Under the pieces are notes generated by a model. That model ran no database searches and had not been told where the DNA came from. It was given only the letters and a program-made list of their open reading frames with translations. DNA of 63,819 nt, from positions 1 to 63,819 of the forward strand of contig NZ_SPUM01000100.1 of NCBI RefSeq assembly GCF_004614195.1, in the 5' to 3' direction. Made by a program: the position numbers and the translations under genes. Each line of letters opens with the position of its first letter. Within the stretch, counting starts at the first letter, position 1. Below are positions 53,685 to 61,936 of the stretch, in pieces. The stretch is from Massilia horti. Lineage in GTDB: Bacteria; Pseudomonadota; Gammaproteobacteria; Burkholderiales; Burkholderiaceae_D.

Positions 53685-53993
53685 TTAGGCGAATTTGTCC
53701 AGCAGCGCCGCCAGATGCTCGGCGCTGGAGCGCGCCTGTTCCAGGTCAGGCGCCTGCCCGCTCTGGGTGACGATGCTGGCCGCGAGCAGCTGCACGAACG
53801 AGCGGTCCAGCGCCTTGCGCGCCGCAGCCATCTGCTGCGCCACAGCGTCGCAATCGGACGGCTGCTCGGCCAGCGCGATCAGCTTTTGAATGCCGCGCAG
53901 CTGGCCCTCGACGCGCGCCAGCCGGTTCAGCAGGTCCTTCTTCTGCTGGTGGGTCAGCGCGGGTCCTTCGACGATCCTCAAAGGTTCGGCCAT
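53685..53993 (-). CDS. CsoR/RcnR-family (DUF156) repressor
   Basis: A 102-residue all-helical regulator: NRLARVEGQLRGIQKLIALA, then DCDAVAQQMAAARKALDRSF. This family senses copper, nickel/cobalt, formaldehyde or persulfide through a conserved Cys plus His/Cys residues. Here the first Cys (SDCDA) is present, but the second position, normally His or Cys after the AAxR helix, is Ser (LLAASIV), so the sensing chemistry is unclear. It lies nine bases after the aldo/keto reductase gene and is probably cotranscribed with it. Confidence 0.88.
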   Translation of the reverse strand: MAEPLRIVEGPALTHQQKKDLLNRLARVEGQLRGIQKLIALAEQPSDCDAVAQQMAAARKALDRSFVQLLAASIVTQSGQAPDLEQARSSAEHLAALLDKFA

Positions 53994-54002
53994 GGCGCTT
54001 CC

Positions 54003-54929
54003 TTACGCGACCTCGTGGCCGCGAGCCGCACGCAGGATGGCGAACCAGTCGTTGCGCGAGAGGGTGAAGGTGGTGCCGGCGACCGCTACCCCGATCGCCT
54101 CGATGCGGCCGCTGCCGGTGAGCGGGATCGGGCGGCTGGGCAGCTGCATAATCCACGAGAACACCACGCTGGCGAACGGCTGCTTGATGCGATCGGCCAC
54201 TTCCTTGATCACCAGGCGCAGGTTCTCGGCATTGGTATCGTTGGACGTGAACAGGCGCCCGCCGCCCAGCGGCGACCAGACCATCGGCGCGACGCGCAGG
54301 TCCTGCAGGCCGTCGAAGGTCTCGTCGAACATCGGGGCCAGGTGCAGCGGGGAGAACTCGACCTGGTTGGTGGCCAGCTCGATGCGGCGACCCAGCGACT
54401 CGAACTGGTTGCGGCTGAAGTTCGACACGCCGAAGTGCAGCACCTTGCCCGCCTTTTTCAGCGAGGAGAAGGCTTCGGCGATCTCGTCGAAGTCCATCAG
54501 CGGGTCAGGGCGGTGGATCAGCAGCAGGTCGAGGTGGTCGGTGTGCAGCTGGCGCAGCGATTCCTCGGCCGAGGCCACGATATGCGCGGCCGTGGTGTCG
54601 TAGTGCTGGAGCGTTTGTTCGGGGCGCATTGGCGACACCAGCCTGATGCCGCACTTGCTGACCAGTTCGATGCGGTCGCGCAGCGAGGGCTGGGCGCGCA
54701 GCGCCTCGCCGAACAGGCCCTCGACGCTATAGTTACCGTAGATATCGGCGTGGTCGAAGCTGGTCACGCCCAGCGCCACGCACTGTTCGATGAAGACCAC
54801 GCGCTGCTCCACCGACATGCCCCATTCGGCCATCCGCCACATGCCGGCGACGACGCGTGACAGTTCCAGTCCGCCCTGGCGCATCGCGATGCGCGGGCAG
54901 GACAGATCGGTGGGCGGCGCGTAGTTCAT
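54003..54929 (-). CDS. Aldo/keto reductase
   Basis: A 308-residue NADPH-dependent oxidoreductase of the YdhF-like group. The catalytic tetrad is visible: Asp in TSFDHADIYGNY, Tyr in the same block, Lys in LVSKCGIR and His in LLLIHRPDPL. The NADP-binding end has WSPLGGGRLF. It is followed by a CsoR-type regulator, which suggests control by a thiol- or aldehyde-reactive signal. The physiological substrate is unknown. Confidence 0.92.
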   Translation of the reverse strand: MNYAPPTDLSCPRIAMRQGGLELSRVVAGMWRMAEWGMSVEQRVVFIEQCVALGVTSFDHADIYGNYSVEGLFGEALRAQPSLRDRIELVSKCGIRLVSPMRPEQTLQHYDTTAAHIVASAEESLRQLHTDHLDLLLIHRPDPLMDFDEIAEAFSSLKKAGKVLHFGVSNFSRNQFESLGRRIELATNQVEFSPLHLAPMFDETFDGLQDLRVAPMVWSPLGGGRLFTSNDTNAENLRLVIKEVADRIKQPFASVVFSWIMQLPSRPIPLTGSGRIEAIGVAVAGTTFTLSRNDWFAILRAARGHEVA

Positions 54930-54948
54930 GGTATGGGCCGCCGGCGGC

Positions 54949-56097
54949 TTATTTCAGCCACAGGCGCATCGAGTCCCACGCACGGCCGAAGATGCTGGCC
55001 TGCGACACCTCTTCCAGTGCCACCACCGGCAGGGCCAGCAGCGGTTTGCCGTCGACCATCATCTTGAGCGTGCCGACCTGGCCGTTCTGCGGCAGCGGCG
55101 CCACCAGCGGGTCTTTGCGCTCGAGCACCGGCTTCATCTTCTGGGCCACGCCCTTGGGCACGGTCACCAGCACGTCGTTGGTAAAGCCGATCTTCACGGT
55201 CGACTTCGAGCCCTTCCACACTTCCGGCGTCGCGATCGCCTGGCCCTTCGAGTACAGCTTGACCGTGTCGAAGTTCTGGAAGCCCCAGTTCAAGAGCTTC
55301 TGGCTTTCGGCGGTGCGGGTGCCGTCCGTGTTGGCGCCCGAGAGCACCGAAATCAGGCGGCGCTCGCCGGCCGGGCCGTTGGGGCGGCGTGCCGACGCAA
55401 TCATGGAATAGCCGGAGGCCTCGGTGTGGCCGGTCTTCATGCCGTCCACCGTCGGGTCGAGCCACAGCAAGCGGTTGCGGTTCTGCTGGCTGATCTTGTT
55501 ATAGGTGAACGTCTTGACCGAGTCGATCTTGTAAAACTCGGGGAAGTCCTTGATCACGTGCGTGGCCAGGATCGACAGGTCGCGCGCGGTCGAGTAGTTT
55601 TCCGGGCTCGGCAGGCCGTGCGGGTTGGCAAAATGGGTATTTTTCAGGCCCATGCGCTGGGCTTCGTGGTTCATCAGGGTCACGAAGGTGCCTTCGTCGC
55701 CGGCCACTGCCTCGGCCAGTGCGACCGCCGCGTCATTACCCGACTGCACCATCAGGCCGTACAGCAGATCGTTGATCTTGACCGGGGTGGCGGGGTCGAT
55801 GAACATCTTTGAACTGCTGCCGTCCACTTTCCACGCGCGGACCGACACGTTCACCATCTGGTCGAGCGTGATCTTTTTGTCGCGCAGCGCCTGGAACACC
55901 ACGTAGGCGGTCATCACCTTGGTCAGCGAAGCCGGTTCGATGCGCATGTCGGCGTCTTGCGAGGCGATTATCTGGCCGCTGGTCGCGTCGAGCAGGGTCC
56001 AGGAACGGGCCGCAATCTGCGGCGCAGGAATGGTTTGCGCGCTGGCAGTCGACATCAGCAGCACGCTGGCGGCCACGGCCGCAATCATTTTTTTCAT
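54949..56097 (-). CDS. D-alanyl-D-alanine carboxypeptidase, PBP5/6 type
   Basis: A 382-residue periplasmic serine carboxypeptidase that trims the terminal D-Ala of peptidoglycan stems. A signal peptide ends SASA/QT near 20. The motifs are SLTK (PASLTKVMTAY), SGN (VQSGNDAAVALAEAV) and KTG (DGMKTGHTEASGYSM). A C-terminal beta domain and an amphipathic anchor (FGRAWDSMRLWLK) follow, as in PBP5. ATG 56097 (MKKMIAAV) begins the signal peptide. Confidence 0.94.
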   Translation of the reverse strand: MKKMIAAVAASVLLMSTASAQTIPAPQIAARSWTLLDATSGQIIASQDADMRIEPASLTKVMTAYVVFQALRDKKITLDQMVNVSVRAWKVDGSSSKMFIDPATPVKINDLLYGLMVQSGNDAAVALAEAVAGDEGTFVTLMNHEAQRMGLKNTHFANPHGLPSPENYSTARDLSILATHVIKDFPEFYKIDSVKTFTYNKISQQNRNRLLWLDPTVDGMKTGHTEASGYSMIASARRPNGPAGERRLISVLSGANTDGTRTAESQKLLNWGFQNFDTVKLYSKGQAIATPEVWKGSKSTVKIGFTNDVLVTVPKGVAQKMKPVLERKDPLVAPLPQNGQVGTLKMMVDGKPLLALPVVALEEVSQASIFGRAWDSMRLWLK

Positions 56098-56195
56098 GGG
56101 AGCAAAAGTAGTCAACATCGCGGTGCGCGGGCAATACTCGGAAGCATTGCCCAGAAAGAAGAAGACCCATTATAGGCCAGCGTGCACTGCAAATG

Positions 56196-56825
56196 TCACC
56201 GACGCCACATCTGGACGACAAGATTTTTAATGTGCCCGAGCTTTCGGTGGAAAAAGTGGTCTGCGCCGGGAATCACGATCACGGGCAGGTCTTGCGGGCG
56301 CGCCCAGTCAAAGACCTGGGTGAGCGTGATGGTGTCGTCCTGTTCGCCGTGGATCAGGATCGTGTCGGCGGGAACCTCGGGCATCGGCCACTTGCCGGCA
56401 GCGGCGCCGACCAGCACCAGGCGCTCGGCGGGGCGGTTTTGAAAGATCAGGCGCTGCTGGAACTGGGCCTGGACGAAGGTGCCGAACGAAAAGCCGGCGA
56501 GCGCGACCGGCAGTCCCGGATACTGTTCCTGCATGTAATCGAACATCACGCCCATGTCGTCGACTTCGCCGCGGCCAACGTCGTGCACGCCTTCCGATTC
56601 GCCCACGCCGCGGAAATTAAAGCGGGCCGTCACGTAGCCGAGCGCGACAAAGGTGCGCACCAGGGTTTGCACCACCTTGTTTTCCATCGTGCCGCCGTAC
56701 AGCGGGTGCGGGTGCGCCACCAGGGCAACACCGCGCGGGGCGCCTTCGGGCAGGTCGAGCAGGCATTCCATCTTGCCTGCAGGGCCAGTCAGGTAAAACT
56801 TCTTCGAATTCTTGTTCAGTAACAT
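56196..56825 (-). CDS. Alpha/beta hydrolase
   Basis: A 209-residue hydrolase of the COG2945 type. It has VAHPHPLYGGTMENKVVQTL, the nucleophile elbow GFSFG and the catalytic His in IPGADHFFHRKLG; the Asp is likely in HGEQDDTI. It follows the ferredoxin gene by three bases. Substrate is unknown; no signal peptide. Confidence 0.88.
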   Translation of the reverse strand: MLLNKNSKKFYLTGPAGKMECLLDLPEGAPRGVALVAHPHPLYGGTMENKVVQTLVRTFVALGYVTARFNFRGVGESEGVHDVGRGEVDDMGVMFDYMQEQYPGLPVALAGFSFGTFVQAQFQQRLIFQNRPAERLVLVGAAAGKWPMPEVPADTILIHGEQDDTITLTQVFDWARPQDLPVIVIPGADHFFHRKLGHIKNLVVQMWRR

Positions 56826-56828
56826 GGA

Positions 56829-57149
56829 TCAGATTTTCAGTCGGTCGACTACCTCGCCCTTGAGTAGGTGGGAGTCGATGATTTCGTCGATGTCGTCAGT
56901 GTCGACATAGGTGTACCAGGTGCCTTGCGGGTAGACCACCACGACCGGGCCTTCCTCGCAGCGGTCCAGGCAGCCGGCCTTGTTGATGCGTACCTTGCCG
57001 GCGCCGTTCAGGCCAAGTTCCTTGACGCGCTTCTTGGCGTGCTGCTGCGCGTCGAACGCGCCGCACTTGCCGCAGCTTGGGCGGCTTCCGTCTTCACGCA
57101 CGTTAGTGCAGAAGAACACGTGGTACTGGTAAAAAGGGTTGTCGTTCAT
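56829..57149 (-). CDS. Thioredoxin-like [2Fe-2S] ferredoxin
   Basis: A 106-residue protein of the Shethna/thioredoxin-like ferredoxin family. Candidate cluster ligands are Cys14, Cys26, Cys60 and Cys64 (HVFFCTN, PSCGKCG, KAGCLDRCEEGP). The family normally supplies electrons to cytosolic enzymes. ATG 57149 gives the usual length; the extended frame adds 16 unlikely residues. It lies between VanZ-like and hydrolase genes in a tightly packed minus-strand run. Confidence 0.9.
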   Translation of the reverse strand: MNDNPFYQYHVFFCTNVREDGSRPSCGKCGAFDAQQHAKKRVKELGLNGAGKVRINKAGCLDRCEEGPVVVVYPQGTWYTYVDTDDIDEIIDSHLLKGEVVDRLKI

Positions 57150-57206
57150 GTCATTCTCGATCGGAAGGAGTGCGCGGTCCAGCGTGGCCATCCGCAATGA
57201 TACGTC

Positions 57207-58328
57207 TTATTGACGATTGAGTTTGTGCGACGGCAGCAGCAGGAACCAGAGCACGCAGAACGGCCACAGCAGCGACAGGAACTGCGCCGCGCCATTGAAG
57301 TTGAGGAATTTCCCTTGCACCCAACTTTGTAAGGTTGCCATGAAGTACGGGTTCACCGGAATCGAGTTGACCACGATCAGGGACAAGAGCAGCGTGAGCA
57401 CGGCCAGCCGGCGCTGCGCCACCGGCGGCGCGAACGCCAGGCCGGTCAGCATGATCAGGCCGATCAGGAAGCCCCCTTCGGCGCCCGGGGTGACCCAGAC
57501 GAAGGCGTTATCGGGCGTGAACAGCAGCGCGGTGGCGAGCGTCTTGACCAGCAGCGCGCTCCCCAGCATGGCCAGCATCAGCAGGTAGCGCGGTGCGTTA
57601 TTGCGCGTCAGGCACAACAGGGTCAGCGCGGCGCCGGTCATGCCGCACGCCGTGATGATGGTCTCGGACAGCCAGTACTGCTCGACCGTCATTTCGCGCC
57701 CGCCGCGCAGCAGCGCCACCAGGTCGATGTTGGTGTCGAGCCATTCGGACAGCCAGTCCGAGATGATCGGCAGTACCTGGCCGTGGCCGAACAGGTAGCC
57801 CTGCGGGTAGATCTGGGCCAGCGGCCACAGCGCCAGCAGCACCAGCCCCTGGCTCGCATGCGGCGCAAACCAGTGCCGGCGCAGGCGATTCAGGCGTCCC
57901 TGGTCGAGCAGCGAACGGGCGCACAAGACGCCGAGCACCGCGCCGATCAGGCAGCCGGCCGAATTGGTCAGCAGGTCGAGGTTGGAAGGAATCCGGCTGG
58001 GCAGGAAGCTCTGCACGGTCTCCATCGTGCCCGAGACCAGGATGCCGGCCAGCGCGGCGGCCAGCACCGCCCAGGCGCCGCGCACCTTCGGGTACATCGA
58101 CAGCACCAGCAGCACGCCGAACGGGATGTAGCCGACCACGTTGACCGCCGCGTCGAAGCCGGTCCAGTAGCGCGGCGGCGTCAGGTTCAGGAAGGCGAAC
58201 GGCGACTGCCCGTTGTTGTGCCAGCCGGAGAACGGGAACCAGCTGGCGTAAACGATCAGCAGAAAGTACGCCACCAGCGTAGCGCGGGAGATCGGCGAGC
58301 CTTGGCGGGGCGTTTCGTTTTCCGTCAT
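57207..58328 (-). CDS. VanZ-like multi-pass membrane protein
   Basis: A 373-residue integral membrane protein with about ten hydrophobic segments. The N-terminal third is VanZ-like: YASWFPFSGWHNNG, FDAAVNVVGYIPFGVLLVLS and METVQSFLPSRIPSNLDLLTNS. It overlaps the MCE-associated lipoprotein by four bases, so it is part of the lipid-transport operon by position. VanZ domains are linked to glycopeptide resistance by name, but their molecular role is unknown. Confidence 0.85.
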   Translation of the reverse strand: MTENETPRQGSPISRATLVAYFLLIVYASWFPFSGWHNNGQSPFAFLNLTPPRYWTGFDAAVNVVGYIPFGVLLVLSMYPKVRGAWAVLAAALAGILVSGTMETVQSFLPSRIPSNLDLLTNSAGCLIGAVLGVLCARSLLDQGRLNRLRRHWFAPHASQGLVLLALWPLAQIYPQGYLFGHGQVLPIISDWLSEWLDTNIDLVALLRGGREMTVEQYWLSETIITACGMTGAALTLLCLTRNNAPRYLLMLAMLGSALLVKTLATALLFTPDNAFVWVTPGAEGGFLIGLIMLTGLAFAPPVAQRRLAVLTLLLSLIVVNSIPVNPYFMATLQSWVQGKFLNFNGAAQFLSLLWPFCVLWFLLLPSHKLNRQ

Positions 58329-58951
58329 CGTGTATTCAGGTTCAGGCCGCCCAGCCAGGCGACGATGCCGGACGCCGCGGCGTCGGTGCTGGCCGCCAGC
58401 GCGCGGGCGCCGCCGGCGGCATCCAGCGTGGGCGCGGCGGTAACGTGGCTGAAGGTGCGCTGGTCGAGCAGCGCATGGCCGTAAAACAGCGAGGCGCGCA
58501 ACACCAGCTGGCCCTCGCTCTGGGCCGGGCTGGCGAAGGCGTGGATGAAGTCGTCGACCTCGACGCGCAGGATCGGCACGCCGACCGGGGCATCGGATGG
58601 CGAGAGCACCTTCACGCCCGCCTGCGCCAGGCGCGACTTGAGGCGCTGGGTGACCATCTGCAGCGGGCTGGTGCTCCAGCGGCTGTTCGCATACGAGCGC
58701 GCCTGCAGCGCATCGGCGTAGTTCAGGCGGTAGAACATGCGCTCGCTGTCCAGGGCGGCCGAGCCGGTGGCGTCGGTCACCACCAGCGCCGGCAGTGGTG
58801 CCTGCGGCGGATCGGCCATGGCGGCCGCCGGCGCGGCAGAACCGAAGTCGAACAAGGTGGTGGACTGGCTGCTCTTGCCGCCGGCGCAGCCGGCCAGCAG
58901 CAGGCAGGCCAGGAGGATGCTGGACAATCTACGGTTCACGATGATCCTCAT
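58325..58951 (-). CDS. ABC-type transport auxiliary lipoprotein (PqiC-like)
   Basis: A 208-residue lipoprotein with lipobox LLAGC near residue 22. The mature part has YRLNYADALQARSYANSRWS and RVEVDDFIHAF, typical of the ABC-transport auxiliary family that partners MCE proteins at the outer membrane. It overlaps the MCE gene by four bases. It probably receives lipids from, or docks, the MCE protein. Confidence 0.88.
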   Translation of the reverse strand: MRIIVNRRLSSILLACLLLAGCAGGKSSQSTTLFDFGSAAPAAAMADPPQAPLPALVVTDATGSAALDSERMFYRLNYADALQARSYANSRWSTSPLQMVTQRLKSRLAQAGVKVLSPSDAPVGVPILRVEVDDFIHAFASPAQSEGQLVLRASLFYGHALLDQRTFSHVTAAPTLDAAGGARALAASTDAAASGIVAWLGGLNLNTR

Positions 58952-59886
58952 TTGGTCGGAGGGACGAAGCCGGGCTCGCCCGGCCCGGGCTGGGTATTCG
59001 GCGCGCCGAACAGGATGCTTTGCGGGCGGTCGGACAGGGCGGTCGCGGTGCGCTTGACCGCGCGCAGCGAGGACTTGGCCTCGTCGGTCATGTCGTTCAC
59101 GTGCGGCAGCGTCTGCAGTTCGAGCTCGTTGGTCACGCCCACGAGCGAGCCGCCGACCTTTTCGATGGCGCCGTTCAAACGCGCGATTGGGCCGTCCGGC
59201 GCCTGCAGGCTTGTCCCCAGGCGGTCGAAGTTGCGCATGGTGCTGGTGGCGCTGGTTGTCATGTCGTCCAGCTTGTCGGTCAGCGCGGGCAGGCGGGCCA
59301 GGGTCGGTTCGAGCTTTTGCGGAATCGCGGCGTAGGCCTGGGCAGCCTTGCCGATGTTATCGAACGCGCCGACCATGATCCGCTGGTTCTCGGGGCTCAT
59401 CAGCTTGTCCAGGCCTGTGGCAATCCGTTCGGTCTTTTCCAGGATCGCCAGGCCCCGTTTCTCGAGCTGGTCCAACAGGCCCGGGCGCAGCGGGATGCGG
59501 CCCGGGTGGCGCGGATCGCTGCGCAGCAGGGGCGAGCCGGTGCGGTCGTCGTCAAGCTGCACGAAGGCGATGCCGGTCACGCCCTGGTAGCCGAGGCTGG
59601 CGAAGGTGGTGGTGGTGATCGGCGAGCCGGCATCGACCGAGAGCTTGACCAGGATCTGCCCGGTCACCTGCGGGTCGAACATGATGTCGTCCACGCGCCC
59701 CACCTCCAGCCCGCGGTAGCGCACCACCGCCTGCGGGTTCAGGCCCGGGATCGACTGCGTGGTGACGATCTCATACGGCACCTTCTCGGTGCGGTCGCGG
59801 TTGAGCCAAAGCCCGACCAGCACCGCGGCGATCAGCAGCGCGATCGTAAAGAAGCCCGTCATCAGGGCATGCGATCTGCTTTCCAT
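58948..59886 (-). CDS. MCE-domain (MlaD-like) protein
   Basis: A 312-residue periplasmic lipid-binding protein anchored by one N-terminal helix (GFFTIALLIAAVLVGLWL). The MCE domain has IPGLNPQAVVRYRGLEVGRV and TFASLGYQGVTGIAFVQLDD. A long helical tail follows and a Pro-rich C-terminus. It is the substrate-handling part of the ABC system encoded next to it. Confidence 0.93.
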   Translation of the reverse strand: MESRSHALMTGFFTIALLIAAVLVGLWLNRDRTEKVPYEIVTTQSIPGLNPQAVVRYRGLEVGRVDDIMFDPQVTGQILVKLSVDAGSPITTTTFASLGYQGVTGIAFVQLDDDRTGSPLLRSDPRHPGRIPLRPGLLDQLEKRGLAILEKTERIATGLDKLMSPENQRIMVGAFDNIGKAAQAYAAIPQKLEPTLARLPALTDKLDDMTTSATSTMRNFDRLGTSLQAPDGPIARLNGAIEKVGGSLVGVTNELELQTLPHVNDMTDEAKSSLRAVKRTATALSDRPQSILFGAPNTQPGPGEPGFVPPTK

Positions 59887-59887
59887 G

Positions 59888-60745
59888 TCACTTCTCCGAT
59901 TCCTGGCCGGCCTGGCGCTGTTCGAGCACCTCGAGCGCGCGCCGGCCGCGCGGCCCCAGGAAGAATTGTTTGATGAACGGATGGTCCACCTTCAGCACGT
60001 CGCACACCGGACCGACCGCGATCACGTGCTTGTCCGCCAGGACCGCGATGCGTGACGATAGCGCAAACAGCGTGTCCAGGTCATGCGTCACCATCACCAC
60101 CGTCAGCTTCAGCTCCGCGTGCAGGGTCTGGATCAGCTCCACGAACGAGTCGGACAGGTCCGGATCCAGGCCGGCGGTCGGCTCGTCCAGGAACAGCAGC
60201 TGCGGCTCGAGCGCGAGCGCGCGCGCCAGCGCGGCGCGTTTGATCATCCCGCCCGAAAGGTCGGAAGGCATCTTGTTCGCATGTTCCGCCCCCAGGCCCA
60301 CCATCTCCATCTTGAGCAGCACGGCGGCGCGGATCACCTCCTCGGGCAGGGCGCGCAGCTCGCGCATCGGCAGCGCGATGTTCTCGAATACGGTCAGCGC
60401 GGAATACAGCGCGCCGTGCTGGAACAGCATACCCCAGTGGTTGCGCATGTGGCGCAGCTGGTCTTCGCCGGCGGCCGTGATGTCCTCGCCGAACACGCGC
60501 ACGGTGCCGCGCGCCGGGTGCTCCAGCCCCAGCATCTGGCGCAGCAGCACCGTCTTGCCGGTGCCCGACCCGCCGACGATGCTGAGGATCTCGCCGCTGT
60601 AAATGTCCAGGTTCAGGTCCTGGTGCACCACGGTGCGGCCAAAGCGCGTCAGCAGGTCGCGGATCTGCACCACTGGCGGGCCGACATCCTCGGTCGGGCG
60701 CCGGTTCAGGCGTTGCGGATCGCGTTTTGGTTTGGCCTCGTTCAT
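59888..60745 (-). CDS. MlaF-like ABC transporter ATP-binding protein
   Basis: A 285-residue ATPase. Walker A is GGSGTGKT, the signature is LSGGMIKRAALARALAL and Walker B is LLFLDEPTAGLDPDL, with H-loop VTHDLDTL. The start ATG 60745 overlaps the permease stop by one base (TGATG). The 20-residue N-terminal extension is basic. It energises lipid movement through the MlaE-like permease. Confidence 0.95.
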   Translation of the reverse strand: MNEAKPKRDPQRLNRRPTEDVGPPVVQIRDLLTRFGRTVVHQDLNLDIYSGEILSIVGGSGTGKTVLLRQMLGLEHPARGTVRVFGEDITAAGEDQLRHMRNHWGMLFQHGALYSALTVFENIALPMRELRALPEEVIRAAVLLKMEMVGLGAEHANKMPSDLSGGMIKRAALARALALEPQLLFLDEPTAGLDPDLSDSFVELIQTLHAELKLTVVMVTHDLDTLFALSSRIAVLADKHVIAVGPVCDVLKVDHPFIKQFFLGPRGRRALEVLEQRQAGQESEK

Positions 60746-61881
60746 CAGAAGAACCCGACTTCGTTGAAGACGATGGCGAACACCGCGTCGGCCAGGATCA
60801 CGACGGTGATGGCGGTGACCACGGAGGTGGTGGTGCCGCGTCCCAGGCTTTCGGTGTTGGGCTTGATGCGCAGGCCAAAGTGGCACGACACCAGCGCGAT
60901 CAGGATGCCGAACGTGACACCCTTGAGCAGGCCAATCGTGTAGTTGATCGCCGGGACGGCGCTGGGCAGCTTCTGGATGAAGTAGCGTGCCGACAGGTGC
61001 AACTCGATGTTGGCCGAGACCATGCCGCCGATGAGCGCCATGGCGTCGGTCCACACGACCAGGAGCGGCATCGATATCGCGAGCGCGATCACCTTGGGCA
61101 TGATCAGGCGGTAGCCGTGCGAAATGCCCATGACCAGCATCGCATCCAGCTCTTCGGTCACGCGCATCACGCCCAGCTGGGCGGTGATCGACGAACCGGA
61201 ACGGCCCGCGACCAGGATCGCCGCCAGCAGCGGGCCCAGTTCGCGGATCACGGCCATGCCCAGGATGTTCACGAGGTAGATATCGCCGCCGAACATGCGC
61301 AACTGCTGGGCCGACAGGTACGACAGCACCACGCCGATCAAAAAGCCCACCAGCGCCGTGATGCCAAGCGCCTGGAAGCCGGAATGGAAGATATTGGCCG
61401 AGATTTCGCGCCAGGGACCCCTGACCGGTTGGCGCAGAAGGCGCCCGAAGTCCAGCACCAGGCGCCCGATAAGGAGCACAAAACCGTGCAGGTGCTCGAA
61501 GAACGACAGGATGCCGGCGCCCAGCGCGACCACCCAGTTAAGGTGGCTGGTTCGGTGATGCGGCAGTTCGTAACTGCCGGTCTGCTCGATGCGGTTGAAC
61601 AGTTCTTCCTGGCGCGCGTCCAGCTTGAGCTGGTCGGGGCGCTGCTTGCCCCACGCATTCCAGAACATCTGGGCCCCGATGTGGTCCAGGCTCACAATCT
61701 GCGACAGGTCCCAGGCGAGGCCAGGATTATCCTTCAGCTCCCGCAGCTTTTTATTGAGCGACTTGAGCACGCCTTTCTGGCATAGCCCGTGCACTTGCCA
61801 AACTCCGCGTGCCACGACAGATTGCATCGCGCCATCGTCGCGATGATCGATGATTAACGTTGGCTCGTTATCAAGCTGCAT
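60745..61881 (-). CDS. MlaE-like permease with N-terminal STAS-like domain
   Basis: A 378-residue protein. The first 100 residues are STAS-like (VVARGVWQVHGLCQ, WDLSQIVSLDHIGAQMFW), corresponding to a fused MlaB. The remaining part is the MlaE permease (GITALVGFLIGVVLSYLSAQ, LGPLLAAILVAGRSGSSITA, QLGVMRVTEELDAM). ATG 61881 is chosen because it starts the STAS domain; the frame to 62034 overlaps the upstream gene without support. With the three following genes it forms a phospholipid-trafficking ABC system. Confidence 0.93.
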   Translation of the reverse strand: MQLDNEPTLIIDHRDDGAMQSVVARGVWQVHGLCQKGVLKSLNKKLRELKDNPGLAWDLSQIVSLDHIGAQMFWNAWGKQRPDQLKLDARQEELFNRIEQTGSYELPHHRTSHLNWVVALGAGILSFFEHLHGFVLLIGRLVLDFGRLLRQPVRGPWREISANIFHSGFQALGITALVGFLIGVVLSYLSAQQLRMFGGDIYLVNILGMAVIRELGPLLAAILVAGRSGSSITAQLGVMRVTEELDAMLVMGISHGYRLIMPKVIALAISMPLLVVWTDAMALIGGMVSANIELHLSARYFIQKLPSAVPAINYTIGLLKGVTFGILIALVSCHFGLRIKPNTESLGRGTTTSVVTAITVVILADAVFAIVFNEVGFF

Positions 61882-61936
61882 TGCAGCAGTGTAAAAGACT
61901 TTCGCCGCGGCCGCCACAGGCGACACAGTAGCGTGC

